This document shows, piece after piece, positions 9,704 to 19,520 of a DNA stretch of 64,000 nucleotides. Under the pieces are notes generated by a model, which did not search any database, was not told where the DNA came from, and was given only the letters and a program-made list of their open reading frames with translations. The DNA comes from a bacterium (GTDB lineage: Bacteria; Acidobacteriota; Thermoanaerobaculia; Multivoradales; J023): assembly GCA_024226315.1 (NCBI GenBank), contig JAAELT010000684.1, forward strand, positions 1 to 64,000. Reading direction: 5' to 3'. Positions within the stretch are counted from its first letter, which is position 1. Every line of letters starts with the position of its first letter. The position numbers and the translations under genes are program-made.

Positions 9704-11908
9704 CTAGCGCACTTCGACCCAGCTAGCGGCCTGCTCCAACGTGTTGCGGTAGCCGATCTCGATCAGCTCGTCGAGCTTGGCGAAATCGAGCAGCCCGTAA
9801 TCCCCTACCGGGGGCTCGAGATAGAGATCGGCGTCGTCCTTGACCTCGGTGACACGGCTGACGCTACTGAGCAGCGTGGTCCGCATCAGGATGTTGCCGA
9901 TCGCGGGGTAGCGGACCCGACGCCGGAACGGCAACAGCTTGCTCCACAGGATCCGGGCCGGGCTCGGGATGTCCGCGGACGGGCTGTCGAAGTCTCCGGC
10001 CGTGCCGACATTGACGGCGATCAGCGGGCCGCGGTGCCGCCGCCGCATGACGCCTCCGGGCAGGTTGTCGATGATGCCGCCGTCGACCAGGATCTCCCGG
10101 CCGCGCAGCACCGGCGTCAGGATCCCCGGCAGAGCGCCGCTGGCCCGCGTCGCCTGCCACAACGGGCCGGACTCGTGAACCATCATGCGCGCGGTGGTGA
10201 GGTTCGCCGAGACGCAGAAGTAGTTGACCCACAGATCCTCGATCATGGTCTCGCCGAAGGCGTGGCGCGCGCCTTTTTCCATCCGGCGGGTGCGGATCAG
10301 GGAGATGAATGGCAGGGTGTACTCGGAAAACGGCCGCAAGTCGATGATCTCCTGGTTGCGGTCGCGGATCTCACGGATCGAGAGCCCCATGGCGTACATG
10401 CCGGAGATCACCGAGCCGATGCTGGTGCCTCCGATCAGGTCGATCGGCACCCCGAGCTCCTCGAGGGCGCGCAGAGCGCCGATGTGCGCGAATCCCTTGG
10501 CCCCACCGCCGGAGAGCACGAGTCCCACCGAGGTCTCGCCGAGCACGCGGGCGAGGCGGGCGAAGTCTGATTTTTGATTCCAGCGCAGGTGGAAGTGATC
10601 GCCCACCTCGTGAGCCGCCAACCAGGCGGCGGTGCCGCTCGGCAGCCGATTGCCGTCCGCGTGGACCAGTACCAGGGTCCGCCGCGCGTCGGTCACCTCG
10701 TCGAGCTGTCGCTCGATCAGCGTCGCGGCGTCGCCGTGGCGCGGGTCCCCGGCGTGGCCGGCCAGCAACACTCGATCCGACATGCGCAAGCAGCGCCGTG
10801 ACCAGCTGTTGGCTTCGCCGTCGCCCTCGAACACGATGAAGCGGTACTTCGTCTCCTGATCCTCGAGCCACGCCGCGAACCGGATCCACACCGGATGGGA
10901 TCGGGGAAACGTGGTCACGTCCGGGATTCCCAGGTCCCGTTCCAGCACCTCACCGTCGACACGGAGGGTCGGCCCGATTTCGGCGAGGGCGCCGCACAGC
11001 CGCCGGCAGAGCCGGCCGGTCTCGAGCTCCAGGCTCAGCGGCACCACCGTCAGAGTCAGCAGCGGATCGAGCCCCGAGCCCCGCTTCTCCTTCTGCACGA
11101 TGCGGCGCACCAGCACGCGAGCGATCGCGCCCATGAACTTCGGCCGCCGTCTGAGGATACGTTCGAAGGTCAGGCGCGAGAGGCGCACCAGATCGCAGTC
11201 CCTGAGCGCGTAGAGAGAGGCGGTGCGGTCGGAGTCGAGAAAGATCCCGAGCTCGCCGAAGCTCTCGCCGCGGCCGAGCTCGTTGACCACCCGCGGGCCG
11301 TCGGGACCGTCGATCTCCACCTTCAATCTGCCGGTGATCAGGATGTACCAGCTGTCGGCCGGATCTCCCTGACGTACCAACACTTCGCCGCGGCGTAGGC
11401 GGACCCACTCGGCGGCCCTCTCGATCATCGCCAGGGCCTCGTGGTCGACGTCGACGAACAGTTTGCCCACGGCCTTGGCCAGCTGATCTCGCCGTAGCCG
11501 TCTGCGGATAATCTCGGCGATCTTCAGGAACGATTCGGGCGAGTGACGCTCCAGCTCCCTGAAGGCTGATTCGGGGACCCCGATGGCGCGCGAATCCTCG
11601 AGGGCCGCCACGGTGGCGGAGCGCTCGCCGCCGAGAATCACCTGGATCTCGCCCACCGGCCGCCCGGGGTGGATCTGGCCGACGGCCATCTCCGTGCCGT
11701 CGTCCTGGCGTACCCGGGCCTCGAGCAGGCCCTCGGTCAGGAAGTACATCGCCTCGCCGCGATCCCCCTGACGGATGAGGACTGCGCCGGTCGCCAGCTC
11801 TACATCTTCGGCGGCCGCCGCCAGGTCTTCCAGGGCTTCCTCGGACATGCCTTCGAGGATGTCGAATCGCCCCAAAAGCCGCGCTCGTTCGGTGGCATCC
11901 ATGGGCAT
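9704..11908 (-). CDS. Patatin-like phospholipase with two cyclic-nucleotide-binding domains (NTE/RssA family)
   Basis: A 734-residue protein resembling neuropathy-target-esterase-like bacterial proteins. It has two tandem cNMP-binding beta-rolls (about residues 14-130 and 155-270, with FGELG-type cradle motifs in both), a linker of about 150 residues, and a patatin domain. The catalytic elements are the oxyanion GGGAKGFAHIG (about 465), the nucleophile Ser in GTSIGS (about 494) and the partner Asp in DGGIIDN (about 609). It probably hydrolyses lysophospholipids at the membrane under nucleotide control. The gene converges on the M28 gene with only 5 bases between stops. ATG 11908 and ATG 11902 are both possible starts. 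Confidence 0.92.
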   Translation of the reverse strand: MPMDATERARLLGRFDILEGMSEEALEDLAAAAEDVELATGAVLIRQGDRGEAMYFLTEGLLEARVRQDDGTEMAVGQIHPGRPVGEIQVILGGERSATVAALEDSRAIGVPESAFRELERHSPESFLKIAEIIRRRLRRDQLAKAVGKLFVDVDHEALAMIERAAEWVRLRRGEVLVRQGDPADSWYILITGRLKVEIDGPDGPRVVNELGRGESFGELGIFLDSDRTASLYALRDCDLVRLSRLTFERILRRRPKFMGAIARVLVRRIVQKEKRGSGLDPLLTLTVVPLSLELETGRLCRRLCGALAEIGPTLRVDGEVLERDLGIPDVTTFPRSHPVWIRFAAWLEDQETKYRFIVFEGDGEANSWSRRCLRMSDRVLLAGHAGDPRHGDAATLIERQLDEVTDARRTLVLVHADGNRLPSGTAAWLAAHEVGDHFHLRWNQKSDFARLARVLGETSVGLVLSGGGAKGFAHIGALRALEELGVPIDLIGGTSIGSVISGMYAMGLSIREIRDRNQEIIDLRPFSEYTLPFISLIRTRRMEKGARHAFGETMIEDLWVNYFCVSANLTTARMMVHESGPLWQATRASGALPGILTPVLRGREILVDGGIIDNLPGGVMRRRHRGPLIAVNVGTAGDFDSPSADIPSPARILWSKLLPFRRRVRYPAIGNILMRTTLLSSVSRVTEVKDDADLYLEPPVGDYGLLDFAKLDELIEIGYRNTLEQAASWVEVR

Positions 11909-12082
11909 CTAAACCGGATCAATGACAAAAAGGATGTAATTCTAGCCTGCCTTCCTGGCGACCGTTCACAAACCGCCCTCGAACAGCGCGATTCGAGAGC
12001 GCCCGAATTTCCGCGCCTTGATCGTGGTCTTGATGGAGTGGAGCGGCGAGGCAGGTCGGCCGGGAGTCTCCATGAATCTCGC

Positions 12083-12286
12083 TCAGAAGAAGAAGGCCCA
12101 GAGGACGCCGATGACGAGGCCGACGACGGCACCGATCTGCATGCCCTCCCGGCCCTTGGCCACGGCGCCGATCACGCCGCAGATCAGAACGCCCACGAGG
12201 CCGTAGATCGCCGCCTTGACGGCGTAGAAGAACAACACGACGAGGACCACCGCGAGGGCGATCAGGCCGATGTAGAAGCATCCCAT
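12083..12286 (-). CDS. Small two-helix membrane protein
   Basis: A 67-residue protein made almost entirely of two hydrophobic segments (residues about 5-40 and 50-67) separated by the charged turn AKGREGMQ. GGAG lies 8 bases before the ATG. No family was recognised. It sits between the patatin and PilZ genes on the same strand. The 173 bases between it and the patatin start hold no recognisable gene. Confidence 0.6.
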   Translation of the reverse strand: MGCFYIGLIALAVVLVVLFFYAVKAAIYGLVGVLICGVIGAVAKGREGMQIGAVVGLVIGVLWAFFF

Positions 12287-12316
12287 GGCTGGTCTCCGGG
12301 TTCGAGCTGGATACTG

Positions 12317-12679
12317 TCAGCCCTGGCCGCCGACGGCGAGGGCTTTGTCGACGTACTCGTCGAGCAGCCGTTTCGATCTGCGCGACAGTTTGGTGAACTG
12401 GATTCCCATGGCGCACCGTTCTCCCTCGAGCTTCTCGAGATAGACCACCTTGCCCTTGACGTAGACGAGATCGTCGCCGATCGCCAGCGCCATCGCGACG
12501 ACCGAGCGCAACGGCAGCGGATGGTAGAGCTCCAGGCGCAGTCCCCCGTAGGAGATGTCGAGAGTCCGGCCGGTGGCCATGTCGGCCCGGAAGCCCCTCT
12601 CGTCAAAGCGGCTGATCTCGACCAGGTGGAGATCCTTGACCCGCGGGAAGTCGCGTTGCCTCCCATTCTCGTACTGCAT
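12317..12679 (-). CDS. PilZ-domain protein
   Basis: A 120-residue protein. The start was set at the ATG at 12679 because a GGGAGG Shine-Dalgarno (12684-12689) lies just upstream. The frame extends four codons further, but those would overlap the ribosome-binding site. The N-terminal basic stretch RQRDFPRVKD and the later TLDISYGGLRLEL followed by GIQFTKLS match the PilZ fold, which usually binds cyclic-di-GMP through RxxxR and DxSxxG. Here the second motif is DISYGG and the first is weak, so binding is likely but not certain. No effector domain is attached. Confidence 0.75.
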   Translation of the reverse strand: MQYENGRQRDFPRVKDLHLVEISRFDERGFRADMATGRTLDISYGGLRLELYHPLPLRSVVAMALAIGDDLVYVKGKVVYLEKLEGERCAMGIQFTKLSRRSKRLLDEYVDKALAVGGQG

Positions 12680-12777
12680 GCTGCCTCCCATCAGTGAAGG
12701 CGTGAGCGGAGTTTCAGCTTATCGCGTCGGAGCCCGGGAAATGAACCAATTGCCTGAATGATCAGGCTCGTTTGCCG

Positions 12778-14556
12778 TCAATCGCCTGCGAGAGCCAGCC
12801 GGAACGCGGCCATCTCTCGGGCGTTGCGGACCAGCAAGAGATCGCCGACCAGCACCGGATGGCTCCAGGACTTGCCCTCGATAGCTTCGGTCCGCGCGAC
12901 CTCCGTGAACCGGTCGGGGGCTGCCGAGACCAACGCCAGCTCTCCTCGCTCCGAGACCACCAGCAGCAGATCCTGGTCTGGTAACAGCACGAGCTGGCCG
13001 CTGCCGTAGCGTCCGCCCTTCCACTTGCGCTCGCCGTCCTCGACGTCGATGCAGGCGAGAATGCGACCGTCGAAACCGAAGGCATGGCCATCGTGGACGA
13101 CGAAGTCGCTCGAGTGGGGCTTCAGCCGGTTCGACGTCCAGCGTTCCTCAGTGGTCCATCCGCCGGGCCCGCGCGCGAGCTTGATGCGGCGCGTGCCGAT
13201 GGCCAGACCGGCGACGCTGATCCTGCTGATCAGGATGTCTCCGTCCGCGACCTGGGCCGGTTGAACGATGCTCGATCCGGGCCACGGGTGATCCCAGAGG
13301 AGCACACCATCGGCCGGCGCGACGCTGACGATTCTGGCTCCGCCCGGCATCAGGACCTGCGCGACTTCGGCGATCGTCAACAGATGCGGCGAGCTGTAGC
13401 TCACACCGCCGTCCGGGCCGTACCAGCGCGGCTCGCCTGTGGCGAGGTCGTAGGCGACGAGCGTGCCGGAGACGGCGACGACGACGAGGTCGCCGGTCAC
13501 CAGCGGCGAGCCCGTGAAGCCCCAGTGTGGGACCTGCGCCCCAGTGTCCGACGCCGCGTCGCGCGACCACACGACCGAACCGTCACCAGCGTCGAGCGCG
13601 TTCAGGATGCCGGTCGCGCCCAACGTGTACACGCGATCGTCGGCGAGGGTCGGCGTCGCGAGTGGCCCGGCGCCGGACTCGGACTGCCAGAAACGGGCCG
13701 CGTCGCGGTGTCTCCACACCGGCTCGCCGGTGGTCGCGTCGTAGCAGGCGACGACCTCGTCGTCACCGCGCTGCTCCTGGGTGTAGAGGAGATCGCCACG
13801 GACCGCGAAGGACGACCAGCCTGGTCCGACCTTTCGGCGCCACAGCTCGACAGGCGCCGATGCAGACCAGTCGGTCTCGATACGCGTGCCCGGAACGTGA
13901 CCGTTGCGAGCGGCACCGCGAAAGCCGGGCCATGCTCTCGCGACTCGATCGGGAGCTGGCCTTCCGGCCCCTGACTCCACCGCAGCCGGAGCCGAGGGGA
14001 GCTTCTCCGACTCGTCGCCGGTCCGGGCCAGGAGCTGCTCCTCGTAGTTCTCCGACCACCGCCACGCCAGCTCCGCCGCACCGTCGCCGGTGATGCCATC
14101 GCTGCGGACAAGTGCCCACGCACCGCAGGCGAGCAGGATGGTCGCGGCCATCGCCGCACGGCGCGGTCCGTCAGCGAGGCGACGGCTGGCCACCGCCCAG
14201 GCGACAAAGGCGAGGTTCAAGACCGGGATGGCGTAGATGTAGAACTGAAAACCGACCGCCCCGGCCCTGATCGACTCGTGGAGGATGTTCGGTGTCGCGA
14301 TCAGCGCGACGATCATCAAGACAACGGCGCCCCACCGCTCGAAGAGATGCGCCCGGCTGAAGAACGCCCACCAGACGACGAGAGCGAAGACGCCGAAGAG
14401 TCCGGCAAACGCCTCGTAGGCCGTGGCATCTCCGGTCACGACGATCGGCGCGCCGAGCTTGACCAGCCACTGCAGCAACACGATGACCACGCCGGGCCAC
14501 AGCCGGAGCGGCTCCTGGCGCTTGAGATCGTCGGTCTGCATACCGGCCTTCGTCAT
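12778..14556 (-). CDS. Membrane-anchored PQQ-like beta-propeller protein
   Basis: A 592-residue protein. The first 145 residues contain four or five hydrophobic segments (LWPGVVIVLLQWLV, FGVFALVVWWAFF, VVLMIVALIATPNI, and others). The remainder is an eight-bladed-type PQQ/BamB-like propeller with repeated VYTLGATGILNALDAGDG and LVAYDLATGEPRW blades. An AWPGFRG.RNG segment near residue 220 is typical of propellers in planctomycete and acidobacterial proteins of this class. No quinone cofactor is implied. It is probably a periplasmic scaffold or sensor. The function is unknown. Confidence 0.8.
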   Translation of the reverse strand: MTKAGMQTDDLKRQEPLRLWPGVVIVLLQWLVKLGAPIVVTGDATAYEAFAGLFGVFALVVWWAFFSRAHLFERWGAVVLMIVALIATPNILHESIRAGAVGFQFYIYAIPVLNLAFVAWAVASRRLADGPRRAAMAATILLACGAWALVRSDGITGDGAAELAWRWSENYEEQLLARTGDESEKLPSAPAAVESGAGRPAPDRVARAWPGFRGAARNGHVPGTRIETDWSASAPVELWRRKVGPGWSSFAVRGDLLYTQEQRGDDEVVACYDATTGEPVWRHRDAARFWQSESGAGPLATPTLADDRVYTLGATGILNALDAGDGSVVWSRDAASDTGAQVPHWGFTGSPLVTGDLVVVAVSGTLVAYDLATGEPRWYGPDGGVSYSSPHLLTIAEVAQVLMPGGARIVSVAPADGVLLWDHPWPGSSIVQPAQVADGDILISRISVAGLAIGTRRIKLARGPGGWTTEERWTSNRLKPHSSDFVVHDGHAFGFDGRILACIDVEDGERKWKGGRYGSGQLVLLPDQDLLLVVSERGELALVSAAPDRFTEVARTEAIEGKSWSHPVLVGDLLLVRNAREMAAFRLALAGD

Positions 14557-14592
14557 TGCCTTGGGTGGGGTACGTGCTGAATGGGCAGATAT

Positions 14593-15078
14593 TCAGACGG
14601 CTGACGACCGCCGACATGGGAGCCAGCCCGCTCGCTCACCGTCCTCCGCCTGAAGAAGCCTGTTCTTTCCGGCGGACAGGCGCTCGTTGCCCGGGAGAAG
14701 CCGGATCCTTTGGTCCGAGCGTTGCGGCCTGGCGAGGTAGAGCGTCAGCAGGAGCAGGCCGGCGGCGGCGGCCGACGCCGCGGCAGCGATGGCCAGGGCT
14801 CGCGCCCCGCGGCGGGCGAGGGGCACCGCCAGGAAGAGCGCGATCACGATGCCGATCAGGCCGCCAGTCATCAGGCCGCCGAGAGCCTCGGCGATTCCGG
14901 TCCAGCCATCCACGGCCCGCGGCATCAGGAACCGGACGTAGGCGCCGCCGAGCAGGGCTCCGAGGACGCCGGTCAACGCCACGAAGATAAGGCCGAGGAC
15001 GACGGCTCCGACCCGGCTGGCCGTGACTCTTTCCGAGGGCCGGCTCACTGTCCGATCCCGTGGTTGGTTCGGTGGCAC
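14593..15078 (-). CDS. Hypothetical membrane protein
   Basis: A 161-residue protein with three hydrophobic segments (VGAVVLGLIFVALTGVLGALLG; GLMTGGLIGIVIALFLAVPLA; ALAIAAAASAAAAGLLLLTLYL) and a charged C-terminal tail. No family was recognised. GTG 15078 is the longest start; a second GTG at 15048 is equally plausible. It lies just downstream of tRNA-Gln on the same strand. Confidence 0.5.
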   Translation of the reverse strand: MPPNQPRDRTVSRPSERVTASRVGAVVLGLIFVALTGVLGALLGGAYVRFLMPRAVDGWTGIAEALGGLMTGGLIGIVIALFLAVPLARRGARALAIAAAASAAAAGLLLLTLYLARPQRSDQRIRLLPGNERLSAGKNRLLQAEDGERAGWLPCRRSSAV

Positions 15079-15141
15079 AGGTCGACGGGCATGAAGAGCA
15101 AAAGGGAGCGACGTGTGTCGCCCCTTTCAGTGTCTCGTGGT

Positions 15142-15215
15142 TGGCTGGGAGACAGGGATTCGAACCCCGATTCTACGGTCCAGAGCCGTATGTCCTACCG
15201 TTAGACGATCTCCCA
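15142..15215 (-). tRNA. tRNA-Gln (anticodon CTG)
   Basis: On the minus strand the cloverleaf folds fully. The acceptor TGGGAGA pairs with TCTCCCA, the D arm is GTC...GAC, and the anticodon stem TACGG/CCGTA holds the loop CTCTGGA (anticodon CTG). The T arm has TTCGAAT, followed by discriminator G and an encoded CCA. It reads CAG codons. Confidence 0.95.
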
Positions 15216-15261
15216 GCAGGCGGCGAATTTTATCCGGATCGACACCACGGGTCAAGGCGGT

Positions 15262-16719
15262 TCAGGCCTCCACGGAGCCGCTTCGCTCGCGCAGGTAGGC
15301 GGTGAAATTACCCAGGTGGCGGACGCTCGCCTCCTGGCCCATGGCCTCGACCAGGTGGAAGAGCGATGGCCCGGCCTTGCTGGCGGAAAGCGCCATGCGG
15401 GTGGGGTGGATGAGCACGCCGGCCTTGACCTCGACCTCGGCGGCGAGGCCGCGGATGGCGGTCTCGATGCCATCCAGGTCGAAGGGCTCGATGGCACCGA
15501 ATCGCTCGGTCAGGAGGTCGAGCTGAGCCGGCAGATCGGCCTGGCCCAGGAACTTGCGGCACAGATCCTCGTCGTAGTCGAGGCGCTCGCGGAAGTAAGG
15601 CACGATATAGCCGGCGAGCTCCTGCAGGTAGTAGGCCCGGGTGCGATGGAGATCGACGGCCGCGGCCAGCCGCTCGGCGTCGGCGTCGGCAAGGCCGACC
15701 TCGTCGAGGAACGGCGCGAGCCGGCTCAGGATCTCTTCCAGCGGCTCGCCGGAAAGGTACTGTGCGTTCATCCAGCGCAGCTTGTCGTAGTCGAAGATCG
15801 CGGCCGAGGACACCAGCCGCTCGACGGTGAAGGCCTCCGTCATCTCCTCGCGCGACATCACCTCGCGGTCGTCGCCGGGCGACCAACCGAGCAGAGCCAG
15901 GAAGTTGTAGAGCGCCTGGGGCAGGATGCCCTGGTCGCGGAACTCCTCCACCGACGCGGCGCCGGTACGCTTCGACAGCCGTTTGCGGTCGGGCCCCATG
16001 ATCAACGGCAGGTGGCCGAAGGTCGGCACCTCGGCGCCGAGCGCCCGGTACAGGCCGATGTGCTTGGGCACGTTGGAGAGGTGATCCTCGCCGCGGATCA
16101 CGTGGGTGACGCCGCCGTGAGCGTCGTCACAGACCACCGACAGGTGGTAGGTCGGCGAGCCGTCAGAGCGCAGGATGATGAAGTCGTCGAGCACGGCCTC
16201 GGCGAAGGTCACGTCGCCCCGCACCAGGTCGTGGAACTGGATGTCGCCTTTCGGCATGCGAAAGCGCACGGCGTAGGACTCGCCGGCCTCGAGCCGGCGG
16301 GCGACTTCTTCCGGTGTCGGCGGCTCGAAGAATACCCGGTAGAACGAAGTCTGGCCCCGCTTCTCTGCCTCCCGCCGCTTCTCCTCGACCTCTTCGGCGG
16401 TGCGGAAACAGTGGTAGGCCTTGCCCTCTTCGAGCAGCCGCCGTGCCGCCGCGCGGTGCTCCTCGACCCGATCGCTCTGCAGAAACGGACCTTCGTCCGC
16501 CTCGATGCCGAGCCAGGCGAGCGCCCGCTGAATCTGCGCCACCATCTCCGGATCCGAGCGCTGGCGGTCGGTGTCCTCGATGCGCAGGATCATGCTGCCG
16601 CCGAGGCTGCGGCGCAGCAGGTCGTTGTAGATCGCCGTGCGGGCGCCGCCGACGTGCAGCGCGCCGGTGGGAGACGGGGGAAAGCGCACTCGGACCGGGC
16701 CGGTCAGTTTCGTAGCCAT
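15262..16719 (-). CDS. gltX: Glutamyl-tRNA synthetase
   Basis: A 485-residue class I aminoacyl-tRNA synthetase of normal length. The HIGH-type motif is PTGALHVGGART (residues about 16-27), and the KMSKS-type motif is DRKRLSKR near residue 246. FILRSDGSPTYHLSVVCDD and VIRGEDHLSN are the conserved glutamate-site and tRNA-contact segments. GAGG lies 8 bases before the ATG. It charges tRNA-Glu and, in bacteria that lack GlnRS, may also mischarge tRNA-Gln for GatCAB. tRNA-Gln lies 46 bases downstream on the same strand, an arrangement worth noting. Confidence 0.97.
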   Translation of the reverse strand: MATKLTGPVRVRFPPSPTGALHVGGARTAIYNDLLRRSLGGSMILRIEDTDRQRSDPEMVAQIQRALAWLGIEADEGPFLQSDRVEEHRAAARRLLEEGKAYHCFRTAEEVEEKRREAEKRGQTSFYRVFFEPPTPEEVARRLEAGESYAVRFRMPKGDIQFHDLVRGDVTFAEAVLDDFIILRSDGSPTYHLSVVCDDAHGGVTHVIRGEDHLSNVPKHIGLYRALGAEVPTFGHLPLIMGPDRKRLSKRTGAASVEEFRDQGILPQALYNFLALLGWSPGDDREVMSREEMTEAFTVERLVSSAAIFDYDKLRWMNAQYLSGEPLEEILSRLAPFLDEVGLADADAERLAAAVDLHRTRAYYLQELAGYIVPYFRERLDYDEDLCRKFLGQADLPAQLDLLTERFGAIEPFDLDGIETAIRGLAAEVEVKAGVLIHPTRMALSASKAGPSLFHLVEAMGQEASVRHLGNFTAYLRERSGSVEA

Positions 16720-16768
16720 GATTCGTACCTCGGGGAAGATCGGCCCATGGATACACAGGGCCGGGGCT

Positions 16769-16804
16769 GGAGGGGCTCAAGCTAACGGAGGGGCTCAAGC
16801 TAAC
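16769..16804. repeat. 18-bp perfect tandem duplication
   Basis: Two adjacent copies of GGAGGGGCTCAAGCTAAC lie in the intergenic gap between gltX and tRNA-Ser. No coding role is seen. Confidence 0.9.
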
Positions 16805-16904
16805 ATGGTGGCCGCGCCTTCTCAACCGCGCCTGTAGCCGAGGGAAGGCACCGCGGGTATAATCCTGATCCCTCGCAGAGGCGAAGCCTCGCCAGAGCTC
16901 GCGG

Positions 16905-16995
<91 letters not shown>

Positions 16996-17112
16996 ACCGC
17001 CCCGCCGTTTTTCCTTCGATCCTTAATCACGCAAGCCCTCGTGAGACGGTAGACTGCGCCTACCGAGCGTAGCGATGTTCCGTTACCCGTCTGGAATCAA
17101 GGAGGCTCCCAC

Positions 17113-19164
17113 ATGACGGAGGCCGCGGCCGCGACTCATGCCAGCGACGTCGACAAGATCGCCATCAACACCATCCGTTTCCTGGCCGTGGACATGGTGC
17201 AGCGGGCCAACAGCGGACACCCGGGGGCGCCGATGGGGCAGGCCGCTCTCGCCTACCAGCTGTGGTCGCGCCACCTGCGTTTCGACCCACGGCATCCAGA
17301 CTGGCCGAACCGCGATCGGTTCGTGCTCTCCTGCGGCCACGCATCGGCGCTGATCTACTCCCTGCTCCACCTCGCCGGCTACGATCTGCCGATCGAGGAG
17401 CTGCGCAACTTCCGCCAGCTCGGCTCCAAGACCCCCGGACATCCCGAGCACGGTCTGACGCCCGGAATCGAGACCACCACCGGTCCGCTCGGCCAGGGGC
17501 TGTCGAACGCCGTCGGCATGGCAATCGCCGAGCGGCACCTGGCGGCCCGTTTCAACCGCGACGGGTCCCCCCAGAGGGGGGCAAATGAGAGCTTCTCCGT
17601 GATCGACCACCGGATCTGGGTGTTCGCCTCGGACGGCGATCTGATGGAGGGTGTCGCGTCAGAGGCGTCGTCCCTGGCCGGTCACCAGGCTCTCGGCAAG
17701 CTCAACGTCTTCTGGGACGACAACCAGATCTCGATCGACGGCTCCACCGAGCTGGCGTTCACCGAGGACCCGGTACGGCGTTACCAGGCCTACGGTTGGC
17801 ACACCCTCGAAGTGAGCGACGGCAACGACCTGGGGGAGATCGAGGCCGCGATCGAGGCCGCCAAGGCTGAAGACCAGCGGCCGACCCTGATCCGGGTCAA
17901 GACCCACATCGGCTACGGCAGCCCCAACAAGCAGGATACCTCCGGCGTCCACGGCTCGCCGCTGGGGCCCGAGGAAGTCGCCCTCACCAAGCGCAACCTC
18001 GGCTGGCCGGTGGAGCCGGATTTCTTGATTCCGGAGGAGGCGACGCGCGCCTTCGACGCCGCCCGCGCTCGCGGCGCCGAGCTCCACGACGAATGGCAAG
18101 CCCTGTTCGGGCGTTACGGCCAGGCTCACCCCGAGGCTGCGGCGGTCTTCGCGGCGCGGCGTGCGGGCGAGCTGCCGGCGGGCTGGGAGGAGCTGCTGCC
18201 GAGTTTCTCGCCCGACGACGGGCCGCTGGCGACCCGCAAGGCTTCGGGCGCGGTGCTGAACGCGGTGGCGGGCAAGGTGGACGAGCTCTTGGGCGGTTCT
18301 GCCGACCTGGCGCCGTCGAACAACACCTTCCTGGTTGGCGAGGAGGTCTTCTCGGCTACCACGCCGGGTGGGCGTAACTTCCACTTCGGGGTGCGCGAGC
18401 ACGCCATGGGCGCGGTGGCGAACGGCATGGCGCTGTCGGGTCTGCTGCGGCCCTACGGCGGCACCTTCCTGGTATTCGTCGACTACATGCGGCCGGCGAT
18501 CCGACTGGCGGCGCTCATGGAGCAGCCGTCGATCTTCATCTTCACCCATGACTCGATCTTCCTCGGTGAGGACGGCCCGACCCACCAGCCGGTCAGCCAG
18601 CTGCTGGCACTGCGCTCGATCCCAGGCCTCCTGGTGCTGCGGCCCGCCGACGCCAACGAGACCGCCGAGGCCTGGCGCGCGGCGATCGAGCATCGTGACG
18701 GCCCAACCGCCCTGGTGCTCACCCGGCAGAAGCTGCCGATCCTCGCCGAGGCGCTGGAAAAAGCGGGGGAGGGAGTCCCGCGTGGCGCCTACGTGCTCGC
18801 CGATCCGCCGGATGCCGAGCCCGCGGCTCTGCTCCTGGCGAGCGGCTCGGAGGTGTCGTTGGCGCTGGAGGCCCATCGCACCCTGCTGGGAGAGGGCGTC
18901 GCCACCCGGGTAGTGAGCATGCCGTGCTGGAGCCGTTTCGACGCCCAGCCGGAAGCCTACCGGCGGTCCGTGCTGCCGACCGAAGTGAGCCGCCGGCTGG
19001 CGATCGAGGCCGGCGTCGCGATCGGTTGGCACAAGTACGTCGGAGATGGCGGCGAAGTGCTCTCCCAGGAGGGCTTCGGCGCCTCGGCACCGCTCGCCGA
19101 CGTCCAGCAGGAGTTCGGCTTCACGGCGGACGAGGTGGTGCGCCGGGTCAAGGCGTTGCTCTGA
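17113..19164 (+). CDS. tkt: Transketolase
   Basis: A 683-residue thiamine-diphosphate enzyme of the pentose phosphate pathway, of normal length. An AAGGAGG Shine-Dalgarno lies 7 bases before the ATG. Visible signatures are NSGHPGAPMG (about residue 34), GPLGQGLSNAVGMA, the ThDP/Mg motif ASDGDLMEG (about 172), the pyrimidine-domain FLVFVDYMRPAIRLAAL, and THDSIFLGEDGPTHQP with the substrate-binding histidines. A C-terminal domain follows. It transfers two-carbon ketol units between sugar phosphates. It stands alone; the next genes are a toxin-antitoxin pair. Confidence 0.97.
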   Translation: MTEAAAATHASDVDKIAINTIRFLAVDMVQRANSGHPGAPMGQAALAYQLWSRHLRFDPRHPDWPNRDRFVLSCGHASALIYSLLHLAGYDLPIEELRNFRQLGSKTPGHPEHGLTPGIETTTGPLGQGLSNAVGMAIAERHLAARFNRDGSPQRGANESFSVIDHRIWVFASDGDLMEGVASEASSLAGHQALGKLNVFWDDNQISIDGSTELAFTEDPVRRYQAYGWHTLEVSDGNDLGEIEAAIEAAKAEDQRPTLIRVKTHIGYGSPNKQDTSGVHGSPLGPEEVALTKRNLGWPVEPDFLIPEEATRAFDAARARGAELHDEWQALFGRYGQAHPEAAAVFAARRAGELPAGWEELLPSFSPDDGPLATRKASGAVLNAVAGKVDELLGGSADLAPSNNTFLVGEEVFSATTPGGRNFHFGVREHAMGAVANGMALSGLLRPYGGTFLVFVDYMRPAIRLAALMEQPSIFIFTHDSIFLGEDGPTHQPVSQLLALRSIPGLLVLRPADANETAEAWRAAIEHRDGPTALVLTRQKLPILAEALEKAGEGVPRGAYVLADPPDAEPAALLLASGSEVSLALEAHRTLLGEGVATRVVSMPCWSRFDAQPEAYRRSVLPTEVSRRLAIEAGVAIGWHKYVGDGGEVLSQEGFGASAPLADVQQEFGFTADEVVRRVKALL

Positions 19165-19283
19165 GGCCTGCGCCCGGCTTTCAGCGTCTCAGCATTCGGC
19201 CTGTGTTAGGGTGCCGCAGGCGTTATAGCGTCGAGTCTGGGCTCGAAGCATTCAACGAGTTCGCTCGCGCGTCCGGAGGCCCG

Positions 19284-19520
19284 ATGACAGTTCTTGAAGC
19301 ACGCATGGTCGACGCGACCCATCTCGAGCTGGCCGAGCCGATCGACCTGCCGCCTGGCCGCAGGCTCGTCGTTTCGGTGCTCGAAGTCGACGAACAGGCC
19401 GAGGAACGCCAAGCTTGGCAGGCAGCTTCCTCGGAGAGCCTGCAAGCTGCATACTCCGACTCGGAGCCCGAGTACTCGCTGGATCTGGTCAAGGAGCCGA
19501 ATCCCGAGTACCGTCGATGA
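19284..19520 (+). CDS. Probable antitoxin of a PemK/MazF-type pair
   Basis: A 78-residue protein. The start is the ATG at 19284 after GGAGG (spacing 4). The N-terminal half, VLEARMVDATHLELAEPIDLPPGRRLVVSVLE, resembles small swapped-hairpin or DUF104-like antitoxins. The C-terminal half is acidic and ends LVKEPNPEYRR, a likely toxin-neutralising tail. Its stop overlaps the toxin start (ATGA). The assignment rests on size, composition and neighbour rather than on a named family. Confidence 0.7.
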   Translation: MTVLEARMVDATHLELAEPIDLPPGRRLVVSVLEVDEQAEERQAWQAASSESLQAAYSDSEPEYSLDLVKEPNPEYRR

